The notes under the pieces: model-generated
What the model was told of the DNA's origin: nothing
The model's input: only the letters and a program-made list of their open reading frames with translations
The model's database searches: none
Assembly (NCBI GenBank): GCA_907165275.2
Contig: OU015663.1
Location: 6,026,501 to 6,090,500 of the forward strand
Reading direction: 5' to 3'
Origin: Zygaena filipendulae
Lineage: Eukaryota > Arthropoda > Insecta > Lepidoptera > Zygaenidae
DNA length: 64,000 nt
Shown here: one piece after another, positions 1 through 11,600 of the stretch
Position numbering within the stretch: position 1 is the stretch's first letter
Layout: each line of letters opens with the position of its first letter
Position numbers and translations under genes: made by a program

Positions 1-546
1 ATTCTCTGCCAGTCATATAGTTGGCTAGCAGTCACAGTTTATGCCATTATACCTATAGTCCCATAGCGTGTAGGTACGTGAGTAACATCGCTAAAATTCC
101 AAAAAATACCGCATATTTAAGTATATATTTTGTAGATTAATCGTCTAACGCGTTGCATTATAATATGATGAACTTAATATGGCCAACACAGATGTATCTT
201 TTAAATTTCAATAAAGTAGTTCTTTTGTGAGATAAATGGAAATGAGCCAAGCCATTTTTAAATTCATTAAATGCTCTTTATCGACTCAATAGTTAATAAC
301 GAAACCAAAAAAGGCGCCTGCAGCTAGCTCATATCCAGATGCAATACAAGTAGACTGACGTAATTTTCAAGGTCATTGGGCAATGAGATTGTCACAAATT
401 TACAATAGGTAAGTATAAAGGTAGAGTGACAGACCACTAGGTGGTGAAAAATTTTTCTTTCGACGTCAAAATTTTGCTTATATAGTCCCATCTGTGTATA
501 TAGGTAGGTACATTACATAGATGAGATGACTCCTATTTATAAATAT

Positions 547-729
547 CTGTTCCCCGCGATTTCACCCGCGATAAGTTCGGAGTTCCCGCGGGAATCCCGG
601 GATAAAAAATACCCTATGTCCTTCTCTGTACCCCTGACATTGCAAAATGTCATGTTGATCGGTTCAGCCATTAAAGCATGAAAGCTTAACAAACAAACAA
701 ACTCACTTTCGGATTTATAATAGTAAGGA
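547..729 (-). repeat. CTAG-type interspersed repeat, reverse orientation
   Basis: The segment reads ccccgcgatttcacccgcg, then a gcgggaatcccgggat block, a 'cctatgtccttctctgtacccctgaca' type middle and a 'aacaaacaaacaaactcac' end. The same ordered blocks recur in both orientations throughout the window, so this is a dispersed repeat. Its classification as a non-autonomous Helitron is inferred from the family's CTAG ends. Confidence 0.6.
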
Positions 730-1550
730 TAAGCAATATATTATTTTCCTACTTTAAAAAATAATGAGATTTAGAGATTCGACAGGGACTGCTAGCAATG
801 CTAGTCACTATAACAATAAAAATACTGGAAATATCCTTGACTCCAATTAAAAATCAATCAGAAATCTGGAGACCAGTAAAAAATAACTTACAATCTCAGG
901 AGGTTAAGAACTAAGTTAAATGACGTCAGTGTTACATCGGCGTACGTAGTGATAATAATATCAACACTCACCGCCAGTCAGTTGATAAAAGTAACAGGCA
1001 GTGATGTGACATTGGGTTACGTAAATAGTGGCTTGGTAGGTTATCTGTAATGGCACATATTGCTTTGTAATTATAACAATATCTCCAACCGTGTATATTA
1101 CATTACGTATAAATATAGTGTCATAATATAAGTACTAAATACTAAAAAGGTAAGCTATTAATGTGAAATAACCTAAAAGTTTCTTTCACCGTAGCAACAG
1201 TTTTAACTGTTTTAATTTAAGAATATTCACTTATTATTTTAACCTAAATATAGTTAGGTACCTTCATACTATGTTTGAAATGTGTTTAGATAGTCAATTA
1301 TTAAGATAATTGCTACTTATTTACTGTATATTACATTACCTACTAACTAATTACAGAGAGTATTATTTTCTTTGCTTAATACTATTCACAAAGTGTTGCC
1401 AATGCCATTATATTAAATTTCCCAAAATACTGATTCAATTTCCCGAATTGTTAAAGATTAAACTCACTCCATTTTTTTATTCAAAATTATATCTACCTAC
1501 TGTAGTAAATATTATTATTTATTTACATAGAGGTCGTAATAGGCAGTGTA

Positions 1551-2012
1551 GTGTGAAAACTTCGTAACCGCGATTCAGGACTTCCATATAGCCAGTACTC
1601 GTCGCTTCGTTGTAGTTTGTGACTTGTGTAGGGTTCGCTACAATACGCCCTCCCAAGACCGGAGGTCTGATAGTTTGAAGCTCAGTATTCTCGATTGTGA
1701 CTTTGAATATCCCAGTGAGTCGGGAGTGCATTTCTTGCTCCGTGGTCTGCAGTGAGTCGAAACCGTGCTCGTATTCTGCGGTGAGTCGAGACTGTCTTGA
1801 GCCATGCCGACTTTTGATGGGGGGTTCGATGATATGGAGGCTGCTTTCAATCACGTCGGGGTCACCACTGTAGCGGGAGCGGGATGGATGATATGGCTCG
1901 ACCGCCACCAAAAGGGAAGCTTCCCGCCGGGCGAGGTGTTATGCCCAGGGAACCACGGCTCCGACTTTAGATCGTCGGAGGTCGTTATAGGGAACGTGCA
2001 CGAACTATAGGT
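1551..2012. repeat. Unclassified repeat, related to 3400-3545
   Basis: The block beginning gaaaacttcgtaaccgcgat and containing catatagccagtac and gtgacttgtg matches 3449-3540 with scattered differences. Its far end contains tagggaacgtgcacgaac, the reverse complement of sequence next to the second copy (gtgcacgttccctatagg). Overlapping open frames on both strands (1519-1911 minus, 1804-2010 plus) resemble no protein I know and are probably incidental. Confidence 0.5.
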
Positions 2013-2097
2013 GGCAGTAAATCGACAAAAGAGACACTATGCGGACAGTAGAGGAAACTTATTAAACTTGTCATCGTGCTTTCGGAAGGAAGATAAT

Positions 2098-2154
2098 AAT
2101 TGAAGAGATAGTTTTGTTTTCATAATTATGTAAATAAAACTATCTCCTCAATTA
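2098..2154. repeat. Short imperfect inverted repeat
   Basis: aattgaagagatagtttt is followed after about 20 bases by aaaactatctcctcaatt, so the DNA can fold into a near-perfect hairpin. It may be the remnant of a small MITE. Confidence 0.5.
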
Positions 2155-2352
2155 GGTATATTATATTTTTGAATAGGTATGATAAAAGTTATATAATATG
2201 GGTTCCGGTCTATCTATATCTAGGTATATGTATACTTATAATAAAACTGTAGAGAGGTCAATTCTGTACATTGAATATAATATATTCAAAATTAATATTG
2301 GAGGATGAATGGTGATCGATACTGATGCCAAAAAAGCAATCAGTATATTTTT

Positions 2353-2376
2353 TGTCTGTCTGTCTGTCTGTCTGTA
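2353..2376. repeat. TCTG microsatellite
   Basis: Five to six tandem TCTG/GTCT tetranucleotides lie directly upstream of degenerate AT-rich repeats (TAATAATAAATA type, about 2465-2560). Confidence 0.8.
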
Positions 2377-2635
2377 TGTGCACGCATGGGTCAAATACTA
2401 GTGAAGGGATTTTAAGCAAACTTGGTACGGTTGTAGTCCATACTCCTGGACAGGTTTTAGGCTATATAATAATTATAATATCATTTATAATAATAAATAT
2501 AATAATAAATATAATATATATAATAATAAATATCATTTATAATAATAAATATATAACACATAGGAGCTTAGAGGTGACGATAAATTTGAAGCAAGTCTGA
2601 TGAAAATGCGCTTTCGAGCTCTTATCCTCGCATAC

Positions 2636-2790
2636 GTTTACTCAATCACGCAAAAACGGCTGAACGGATTTGGATGAAATTTGACGTGCACGTTGTCAGG
2701 GGTACAGAGAAGCACATAGGGTACTTCTTATCCCGGGATTCATGCGGGAACTCCGAAATTATCACGGGTGAAACCCCGAGGCACAGCTAG
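2636..2790 (+). repeat. CTAG-ended repeat (Helitron-like)
   Basis: This copy has the typical order: ttactcaatcacgcaaaaac, ggctgaacggatttggatga, the gtacagagaagcacataggg block, a gggaactccgaaatta block and gggtgaaacccc before gcacagCTAG|T. The CTAG end next to T with a preceding GC-rich hairpin fits a Helitron 3' terminus. The assignment is inferred. Confidence 0.6.
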
Positions 2791-2994
2791 TCATCATCAA
2801 TAATATAATAATTAATGATCGTCAGCGTGGCCAAAATATGTCAAAAGGTTTTTAAGCTTTTGAGGCCGGCCATGTACCTATTGGAGGTTGAAGAGATGAG
2901 GATGAGGAGGATGATCTAATGAAGCACATGAGGCTGTGAAAACTGGTAAAATTGTCGCACAAACTAAAATATCCAATGTTTACGATAAGAAAAT

Positions 2995-3245
2995 AATCCT
3001 TACTAATATTATAAATGCGAAAGTGAGTTTTTGTTTGTTTACTTGTTTGTTACGTTTTTACACCTGAACGGCACAACCGATCATCGTGAAATTTTGCATA
3101 CAAGTGTTCAGGAGGTTTATTTACTACTAGCTTTTCGGAATTCCTGAACTCCGGACTGTCCGGAACTTCAAATAGCTAATGGAAAATAAACCCCCTGAAA
3201 ACTTGTATGCAAAATTTCACGATGATCGGTTGTGCCGTTTTATTT
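2995..3245. repeat. Two CTAG-type repeat fragments head to head
   Basis: The left half begins ccttactaatattataaatg and runs to aaattttgcatacaagtgtt. The right half (3190-3240) contains the reverse complement of the same block, including cttgtatgcaaaatttcacg and gatgatcggttgtgccgttt. The result is a long interrupted palindrome. Confidence 0.6.
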
Positions 3246-3399
3246 TTTGTTATTTTTTGTCGATGTATTCATAATTGATACATCCAGAAATACAACAATG
3301 AATTGTGATTAGCTAGAATAATAATTTTCACTAGTAAAATTAATCCTGTTTACTTGTCATAAATGTGAATGGCAACTATCAATAGATTCGGATTGGCGA

Positions 3400-3545
3400 C
3401 GCCAGTTGGCAGCACCGTCGTTGTGCACGTTCCCTATAGGCAAGGTGAAAACTTCATTAGCGCGAATCAGGACATCCATATAGCCAGTACGCGTCCCTTC
3501 GTGGTAGTTCGTGACTTGTGGCGTAGAGGTCGCCACATACTAAAT
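3400..3545. repeat. Unclassified repeat, second copy
   Basis: catatagccagtacgcgtcc and gtggtagttcgtgacttgtg match the copy at 1551-1640. It ends about 300 bases before the first FMO-A coding exon and could contribute upstream sequence, but no regulatory motif is recognisable. Confidence 0.5.
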
Positions 3546-3836
3546 AGAAAATACGAAAAAATATATATCTTTAAAGTACATAAACTTGCTTCAAATCACA
3601 GTTTTATTATATTAATATGCATCACAGATTTTTTGTATCAATATTATTTATAATTGTATACTTAGCGGATAGTATAGGTAGGCATAGGTACCTATGTAGG
3701 TAGTACTTACTAATTGATAAATTCGCATACGTTTTGTGCTCTAATACAGTACCTAATCATGGTGTTGAAAAGCACAGCTTACGTTTGTAAGCGTAACAAA
3801 GTTCATGATCGAACATCGAACCTACTTATTTTTAAG

Positions 3837-6800
3837 ATGCAAATACCAAATCCTCGTGTATGCGTCATCGGTGCGGGAGTAGCAGGGTTAACATCGGCGA
3901 GATATTTGAAAGAAGAAAATATAAACTTCACAGTTCTGGAAGCGACTAAATACATCGGTGGTACTTGGAGGTACGACCATAGGGTTGGAACCGACGAATA
4001 TGGACAACCTCTTTACACCAGTATGTACAAATATTTGAGGTGAGTATACCTTGAAGTTTTTTGCCATTATTGTCTTATATTTATCGAATCTGGGGGCACG
4101 GTAGTGCCCCCGCCAAGACGAGCCAAGCGAAGCGGAGGCACTACCTATCTTTTGGACGCAGATAAGCAATAACATGTTAACCCACAATATTAAGTTATTG
4201 ATTCAAAACGCTTTATTGAGAGTTATAGAGCGTTTTTTAATTATGTATTTATCTTATTACATTGTTTAAATACCAAAAATTATTTAAACATAAAAAAATG
4301 CTGAAACAAAATGACGATATGATTTTAAAACACGATTTATTCAAAATTTCTCCTATGTGGGTTAACACACTATTGCTTATCTATGTCCTTTTCTCGAAGT
4401 GCTTCGTCGTTTTTTTAACCCTTATAACTTGCGTTTGGATTGTACTAGATAAACAAAAATTCTCGGGATATGTTGTCAGTAACGGACTTATTAAGAATAC
4501 AAAGTCAGGCTAATCGTGCGGTAATTGGGGGAGGGAGTGAGCCCTTTTGGCCTCCGCAGTAGGGGACCTATGTTAAAGGGTTGTCGCGTTGCGCTCGTGT
4601 ACATTTAATATTATTACTATTATAGATTTGTTTATTTTTGATAACGTTACCGTCGTGGTCGACATCACAACGCGCAACGGGATCAAAAGCGAGCGCCTAC
4701 TGTATCTCCTATTTTTGCAGCGATATTATTGTATGAAGTAAAGAGATATTGATTCGATCGATGAGGAATCTATTGATAAAAACTGATTTTATTTCAGTAT
4801 TATTAAAAGCTACAGAATTTTCAACATATTCTTAATATCGTTTAAGGACAAATTTGCCTAAACCCACCATGGAACTAAGAGGTTTTCCTGTGCCAAATGA
4901 CTGGCCGTCATTCCCAAAATGGAGTGAATACTACGATTATCTAAAGGCGTATACACAACATTTTGAATTGGAACAACATATACAGGTAGGTATACTTATC
5001 CAAATATATTGTTTTTGTTACTATTTTTAGCAGACTTCAGAAAAGGAAAAATTATATTTTTCCCTATGACATTTTTTCAGATAATGCTTATGATTCCTTC
5101 ATAAGTGCAATCTGTTAAACACTAGGTACTGAACCCTGATTCATTATGTTACGATACCACACAAAAAAAGCATTTACCAAGATTCCAACGAAGTTGATAA
5201 GTAGGATTATAATGCTTTTTTTTTCTTCGCCATCTAGAGCTTTACAGGCAGGAGCGTTTTTGCGTGGCCAAGAATGCGGTTGATCATAGTGAATCATGAT
5301 TCTTATTCCTTGACCATGACTCACGTCCCAAAAAAACCATCACAAACGCTCCAGATACTTAAATTTTAGAAATTAATAATACTTTCACAAAATATTTATA
5401 GTAAATTTTTATTCTTTTCACAGTTTCTTCATTTAGTGACGGCAGTTCGGAGAGTAGGCGACGTGTGGAAAGTGAAACACAAACATGTGCCTACGAATGA
5501 GGAGTTCGAAGACGAATACGACTTTGTATTTATAGGCACGGGACATTTTAGTAAACCAAGGTACCCGAATATTCCCGGGGAAGGCATTTTTAAAGGTGAC
5601 ACTTATGAGGTTTCATATAACTTAAGAGGGATAGAGAGAGATAGGGAATAGGGATGAACTTACTTCAACCACAATTAATAAAGTTAATTATTTAGAAAAG
5701 CCCAAGTTTGGTGTTAAAAGAAATTTTCTTGATATTAGCGACTAAAAGTATTAACACCGTGATGTTTTGATTTCTTTATGATATTATAACTACTACTCAC
5801 TGTGTTCCAATCCCGTCTAGCTGATTGTGCGTCACTAAGCAACAAGTTTTTTTAATTCAAAATTAAATTCAGAATCTAAAGAAATGGGGCACCCCGAAAT
5901 TTTTACTTTAATGGATTAAAAAACCATTTGTTGTCAAAGTAACAAAATTTATAGTTTTTCGAAGTTTTTCATCATACACTTGTTTGATACACTTTTTCGT
6001 ATGCTTAACCACTTTCGAAAGCTGAAGAACCCTCTCATCCGAAGGCATGTCATTTATATCTATACTTGTTAAACGCTACCTTCTTTTTTGCGCCTTTAGG
6101 GTATAATATCTAATCTTCTCACTTAAGAGGATAGGTACTTAGTAGGTGTTTATTTCAGTGTGAAATTTTAATTTCATTCTATTTACAAACAATTATTTTT
6201 TATTAAACCAAATTCCATACTCGTACAAAACTTTCAATTTTCCCTACGTAGACATAAAAAAACATACTACACCTATTTTTTTTTAATTTTCAGGGACAAT
6301 AATTCACAGTCATGACTACCGAGTGCCCGACTCATTCACATGCCGTCGAGTACTTGTTGTAGGCGCTGGTCCTTCAGGTATGGATATAGTTATCGCCGTT
6401 GCCGACGTAAGCAAAAAGCTCGTACACAGCCACCACTCTAAGGTGAACTTCAAAACAAAATTCCCAATGAACTACTTGAAGAAACCTGACATCAAAGAGT
6501 TGAATGAAACGGGTGCTTTATTCGTAGATGGAACTTACGAAGACGTTGATGATATAATTTATTGCACTGGTCAGTATAGCAAGTTTGTGTCTATAGTATT
6601 ATATTATGTGTTTCCACGTTATGAATTGGTGATACAAGAATTACCATGTATGATAGGTACTTACATTCATACAAATATTTCTATTTTAATCATCATATTG
6701 CTATATAGCTGCGTTTCACCCGCGTGAATTTCGGAATTCCCGCAGGAACTCCCAATTTTTTTTAATACATACCTTCTCCTGGTAATTATGAACCCAACAA

Positions 6801-7990
6801 AAAAGACTTATTCACATCGGTCGAGCCATTCTCGAGTTTTAGCGAGACAAACGAACAGTAATTCATTTTTATATATCTATATTAAAATCAGCATTTCTGA
6901 TAACTGCTATGGAGTGTAGCTGGTATTACCTACTGAGGAGTGTGAGTGGAAATCCTCTATGGGTTATTGTGACGTTAAAGCTCCCGGTAACTGCACATTT
7001 TGTTACTTGTGTACCTACCTACACTGATTTTTTTACACCAGTATAAGAGCACGGTCAAAACGATGTAGTAATATAATATACGCGATGTTTCTTAATTCTT
7101 TATTGTTTCTAATTTGCAATTCGTTTATCAGGCTACGAATATTACTATCCGTTTTTGGATGAAACCAGCGAATTAAATCTGAGCACGCGCAGTGTCACAC
7201 CACTCTATAGATATATGGTGAATGTGAACCAACCCACCATGATGTTGATCGGACTGGTGGTGCGGGCTTGTCTTGTCATCGCTATAGATGCACAGGTAAG
7301 AAATAAAAGATATTTTCGATCATATATTTCTTCACTTCTCCTGATATAGCTACATCTTAAGTATAACGATTATCTTTGGTGAAAGTAATTATATGTTTTG
7401 TTTTTCTTTTTGACTAGTAGAACTCTAGTAGGTATATTAAAATATTGCGGTAAAGCACTACAAATGCATGTAAAAACCACGCTGACGAGATAGACATAAG
7501 TATATGAGTGATAATTCTTTAGCGAAAGTTTTCCTTTCCAGTCACGGTACGCTACGGCTCTGGTAAAAGGAAACTTTACATTACCTCCGAAGCAAGAAAT
7601 GATGGCGGAATGGCAGAGAAGAGCAGATGCAATATTGTCCAAAGGACGACCTTTATCTGACATACACATATTAGGTGATTACGAGGTACAAGTAACGAAT
7701 TATTATGTAACAATATGTTTGTATTTACTTATAGTAAAAATTAAAGAAATAGTTGAGTGGGTTATATTGTATATCTTTTTCAGGATCAATACTACGCAGA
7801 CCTGACAAAGGAATCCGGTATAGAAAGAGTACCGCCAGTTATGTCCAAAATTCACCACATCAACGTCATCTCTGTTATTGAAGATTTATATTCATACAGA
7901 TATTACAATTATACTATTATAGATAATGAAACATTCACAAGAAACTTGGAAGAGGAACCGCCAATACATTACAATAGTTGTAAGTCTTAA
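3837..7990 (+). CDS. Flavin-dependent monooxygenase (FMO-A), 7 exons
   Basis: This gene encodes an NADPH- and O2-dependent flavoprotein that N- or S-oxygenates small substrates. Coding exons are 3837-4039, 4847-4985, 5424-5595, 6294-6569, 7132-7295, 7542-7685 and 7784-7990. Every junction is GT-AG and in frame, giving 434 residues, a normal length for insect FMOs. The FAD motif GAGVAG is at residues 12-17, the FMO signature FKGTIIHSHDY at 170-180, the NADPH motif GAGPSG at 195-200, and YCTGY at 261-265. The start is uncertain: an in-frame ATG at 3759 would add 26 non-hydrophobic residues. The ATG at 3837 directly follows tttttaag, which could itself be a splice acceptor, so an upstream exon cannot be excluded. 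No signal peptide is visible. The gene converges on FMO-B. Confidence 0.9.
4088..4520. repeat. Dispersed repeat in FMO-A intron 1, split by a MITE
   Basis: The outer parts (4088-4153 and 4389-4520) contain gggggcacggtagtgccccc, gccaagacgagccaagcgaa and, after the inserted MITE, ctcgaagtgcttcgtcg and aattctcgggatatgttgtc. The same pieces occur in reverse complement and without interruption at 15990-16245, which shows that the MITE at 4154-4388 inserted later. Confidence 0.65.
4154..4388. mobile_element. MITE with terminal inverted repeats, copy 1
   Basis: The left end ggacgcagataagcaataac and the right end gcttatctatgtcc are inverted repeats about 30 bases long (ending in ttaaccca / tgggttaa). 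A second copy with the same ends and a similar interior lies at 14167-14407. It sits inside another repeat in FMO-A intron 1. No transposase is encoded. Confidence 0.75.
6708..6870 (-). repeat. CTAG-type repeat fragment in FMO-A intron 4
   Basis: It contains tttcacccgcgtgaatttcg, gaattcccgcaggaactccc and a degraded middle. It is in reverse orientation and truncated. It belongs to the dispersed CTAG family. Confidence 0.5.
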
Positions 7991-7999
7991 AGAAATATG

Positions 8000-8690
8000 G
8001 CGAACTGCAGTATACCTATGTACATTTTCAAACGCTTCCATTAGCCATATTTAAAAAAAGGAAGTACTTAACAACTTTAAGATATTAAATTGATAGCACC
8101 CATTTCTTTATTTTTAGTATAATTTTATAATTACTATATTTATGATTAAATTATGTATTTTATTAACTTAGAATTATTGACCTGTATAGGTACGAGTGTA
8201 GATACATAATGCTTTAATTTGTTTTAATGAAATAAATTAAAATATTGTATGAAATAACCTATTATATAATTTAATAATATAAATAGTAGGTAGGTATCAA
8301 CAAATAAATTTACCTAAGTATCAACAAATAAATTTTTCGTTAAGCACTCGAAATTATTGTGTAATTTTTTTATAAGTCTTATATACAAATTTATCTACCT
8401 GCAAATATCTGTCTGCTCAGCTTTGCTCAGCTCATAGAAACAAACTTTTACTCAAGACAGGGAGTTAAAATATTGGCAAGAACCCTTTCTTAAAAGGGTT
8501 TTAAAAATCCAACTCTCAAGGGACCGAAAAGAGTTGAACGTGGGTAATACTGCGAGAAACAGTTATTGATGACTAATATAATATATTTGAACCTAACTAA
8601 ATATTGACGTATTAAGTACCTATTTCCACGGTATGGAACATGAATATCCTCATGGTCTTGCCAGTTAAACGTTTAAGAGGAAGAAAGACG
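8000..8690. other. Convergent 3' region between FMO-A and FMO-B
   Basis: The stop codons of FMO-A (7990) and FMO-B (8697) face each other across about 700 AT-rich bases. The 3' UTRs of both genes must lie here and may overlap. No coding sequence is seen. Confidence 0.7.
8231..8236 (+). terminator. Candidate polyadenylation signal of FMO-A
   Basis: AATAAA lies 241 bases after the FMO-A stop codon in AT-rich DNA. Other AATAAA-like hexamers occur nearby, so the exact site is not certain. Confidence 0.4.
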
Positions 8691-8696
8691 ATAAAA

Positions 8697-11600
8697 CTAA
8701 GTGTTAATAGAACAGGTATACCCATTGCTCGGACTCCGCATAATCTCATAATATTTTTCGTCGATGATGCGGTAATCGTGGTCACGGTAATGGAACCAAT
8801 CCTCCAAGCGGAATTTTACGTTGAATTCTCTCAACTTTATGAGAGCTGGACTTGGTATTGATGCTCCGGATTCCTTGCTTAGACGCGTTAAATATTCACC
8901 CTGCAAGCAACAAAACAACTATGACTCCAACTCATATTTTTCTCAACAAACAAAAACCCTGATGAACATAGTTCTTACTGACCAAATCTGGTATAACATT
9001 TATGCTACTAATGTCTTTTTCCATCTTTAAAAGTGTTAGTAGGTCGTTGAACCAAGACATCATCATCTGTTCCTGGGAAGGCAGCTTGAATCTCTGAGCT
9101 GCCAATGCTGCAGCGTATTCAGCCTATAGACAATGGAAGTACCACGATAATACAACGATACTAAATACAAAATCCAAAAATATTATTATCCTACTAATAT
9201 TATAAATGTAAAGTGTGGATGTTTGGATGTATAGATGTTTTTGGATGTTTTTGCGTGTTTGTTACTCAATCACGCAAAAACGGCTGAATGGATTTGGATA
9301 AAATTTGGCATGCACGTTGTCAAAGCTATAGAGAAGGACATAGGATACTTTTTATCCCAGAATTCTCGCGGGAACTCTGAAATTATCGCGGGTGAAACCA
9401 CGGGGCTCAGCTAGTATTTAATAATTACAAACATAATTTGAGAGTCGTTGAATTTTTGCAATAGAAATAAAGATCAATAGAAGACAAAAGAGTTTATTTA
9501 TTTTTTGTAGACTGTACTACTATAAAATTAAAAGGAAATTCGGAAACAGTCCAACATAGAAGATTTACAATATTCATTGCAAGTTCTTGTGTGCTTATAT
9601 TCACGCATCGTTAAAACGGAAAGAGAATATTTGAACGTTTGTTTTCGACTAACCTACCTGTTTGTCATATACTCCCGGATAGCCGACAAATACCATAGTA
9701 GGGTGAAAAACATTGACAATGTGCTGGTAAAGCGGCATTCTGTATGTAGGTTTCATTATCAAACCAGCGCTACTGTCAATGAAGGGATGGTCCTGTAAGT
9801 AACCTAGAAGAAAGAAATTGTTTCATGCCTTACATACGTAAATAATCAGATGGTTGGTGATAGAAAAAATATTTGCTTCACTGTAGTCGGATTATAAATA
9901 CTTATTATAGGAACGTATAACGTTACTCTTCTTGTTAAAGCTCGGTCTCGGATAGTAAGTATGGTAGCTCTCTTATTTTGCAAAATCTTTCCGAGAATGT
10001 AGAGTCATAAGGTTTAGTACGTGGTTTTCGGTTACGGGAAATGATGAGCTGGAGAAGTATAGATATGTCTCTCCATCTTTATTATAATTGAACTTGTGAG
10101 TGCTAATATACTTATTACTTATCATAATCTTTTTCATCTTCTACTACTGGAATATAATGCGATAATTTCGCAATAATGTGAAGTAATAGCAACAGTTTGG
10201 GATAGGCTCCCCAAGCAAAAACTCGTCGTTCCTTAGCCAAGGTAGTAGTAAAATAATTTCTGTCAGGCAGCTGCAGCAGTGCGCGCATGCGCTCGCTACG
10301 ACTTGCACCCATCAACTTTTATTACTTTTATTACATATAATTTAATCAATTACAATATTTCCAGTATAAGATTGAAAATTAGATACCTGAACAAAATACG
10401 ACGTCGTCAATTTTTTCGTAGCTGCCGTCTATGAAGATCACGCCATATTGTGTGAACGAGTGAACATCGGGTTTCTTCACATAGTTGACAGGGTAATTTT
10501 TGTCGTTGAAAGTACGATGGTGGCTATGTACAACTCTCGCAGCAAAGCTAGTCAGGGTGGTAGCTAAGTCCATGCCTGATGGACCAGCACCTACAACCAG
10601 CACTCTCTTGCCTTGGTACGGCTCTGGTTCTTTGTAATCATGACTATGTATCATTCGACCTGTAGAATTTTCAAGATGCATTGATTAAGCAGTTGCGCGA
10701 TCTGGAAACCTAGCATCTGTCTGTAAAGTTGTCATTTTAATGAACGAGATTTCGATTTAAAGTTGAAAAATGACCGAAAGAGATCGTAATAAGGCCTACT
10801 TGAGTGATACTTTATTGAGATTTCGGACTGCCTCAAAGGCGTAAACATGATACGATAATCTCGATTTTACTTTAATTAAAATGAAATATTTTAAACTCGC
10901 TAAAATCTCATTTTGAAATGTGGTAGGTAGTAATTTTATTATAAATAACAAATTATTTGATTCAACTAGCATGCATGCGTGCTTAATCTCACTCATTTTT
11001 ATCAGATTTACACAAAATGTACAACAACGTGTCTGTCTTCTAGAGAGGTACACAGAAGCAAACCAAGCAAACCTTCATTACAATTTAATTGAATTTTGCA
11101 TGTAATCCGATGAATTGGTGACAACGGTGACAACTGACAACATTATGCACTTAAAAAGATCTTTGCTAGCTGCTCTAGTTATCGGGATATAATATATTTG
11201 ATGGCTCTATTCTTACCTCTCTGGGTCTACCAAACGGCGCAGCATGACGTGCCGTTTGACCACCAAAATACCTATATATCTTTTGAAGCTTCCATAAATA
11301 CTTTCCAATTCTTTTTGCAAAATTTGCTCTATCTAATCAGATTTCCGTGGTTTTAGCCTTCCTAGCACTTCCTAGTATTTCCTAGTAGAGGCTATGAAGT
11401 ATTATACAACTCATGTACCTACTTACTTATATTTATTTTTCCAATACCAATGTTATTTTGTGAAATTCGTACCTTTAAAATATTCTTGTCCCTTGAAATA
11501 AGGCCAGTTGGGTCTGCTATATGTATGTCCATTACACACTATGACAAACCCGCATGCCTCACTGTGACTGGTGTTTGTATCTGTTCTGAAGTAAGTCAGA

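Larger units (their letters stand above)
1..3700. other. Region upstream of FMO-A, repeat-rich, no gene seen
   Basis: I find no exon that can be supported here. A search for a hydrophobic ATG-led exon ending in a GT donor, which would supply FMO-A with a signal peptide, found no convincing candidate. The stretch holds CTAG-ended repeats (547-729, 2636-2790, 2995-3245), a related repeat pair (1551-2012 and 3400-3545), a short TCTG microsatellite and AT-rich DNA. Open frames such as 2325-2600 lie inside low-complexity or repeat DNA. The FMO-A promoter presumably lies in its last kilobase, but no motif can be named. Confidence 0.6.

Noticed and set aside
1519..2010. Overlapping frames that might be a small gene
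   Set aside because: The DNA is a repeat shared with 3400-3545, and neither frame is conserved between the copies.
2344..2600. A frame starting MPKKQSVYFLSVCLSVC as a possible signal-peptide exon for FMO-A
   Set aside because: Its hydrophobic look comes from the TCTG microsatellite, and there is no well-placed phase-0 donor joining it to the FAD exon.
4785..4846. Earlier acceptor tttatttcag|tatt (4797) for FMO-A exon 2
   Set aside because: Using it brings an in-frame stop before the conserved TNLPKPTMELRGFP segment. The acceptor at 4846 keeps the frame and the family motif.
8640..9030. Plus-strand open frames over FMO-B exons 7 and 8
   Set aside because: They are antisense shadows; the minus frame carries the conserved FMO C-terminal sequence.
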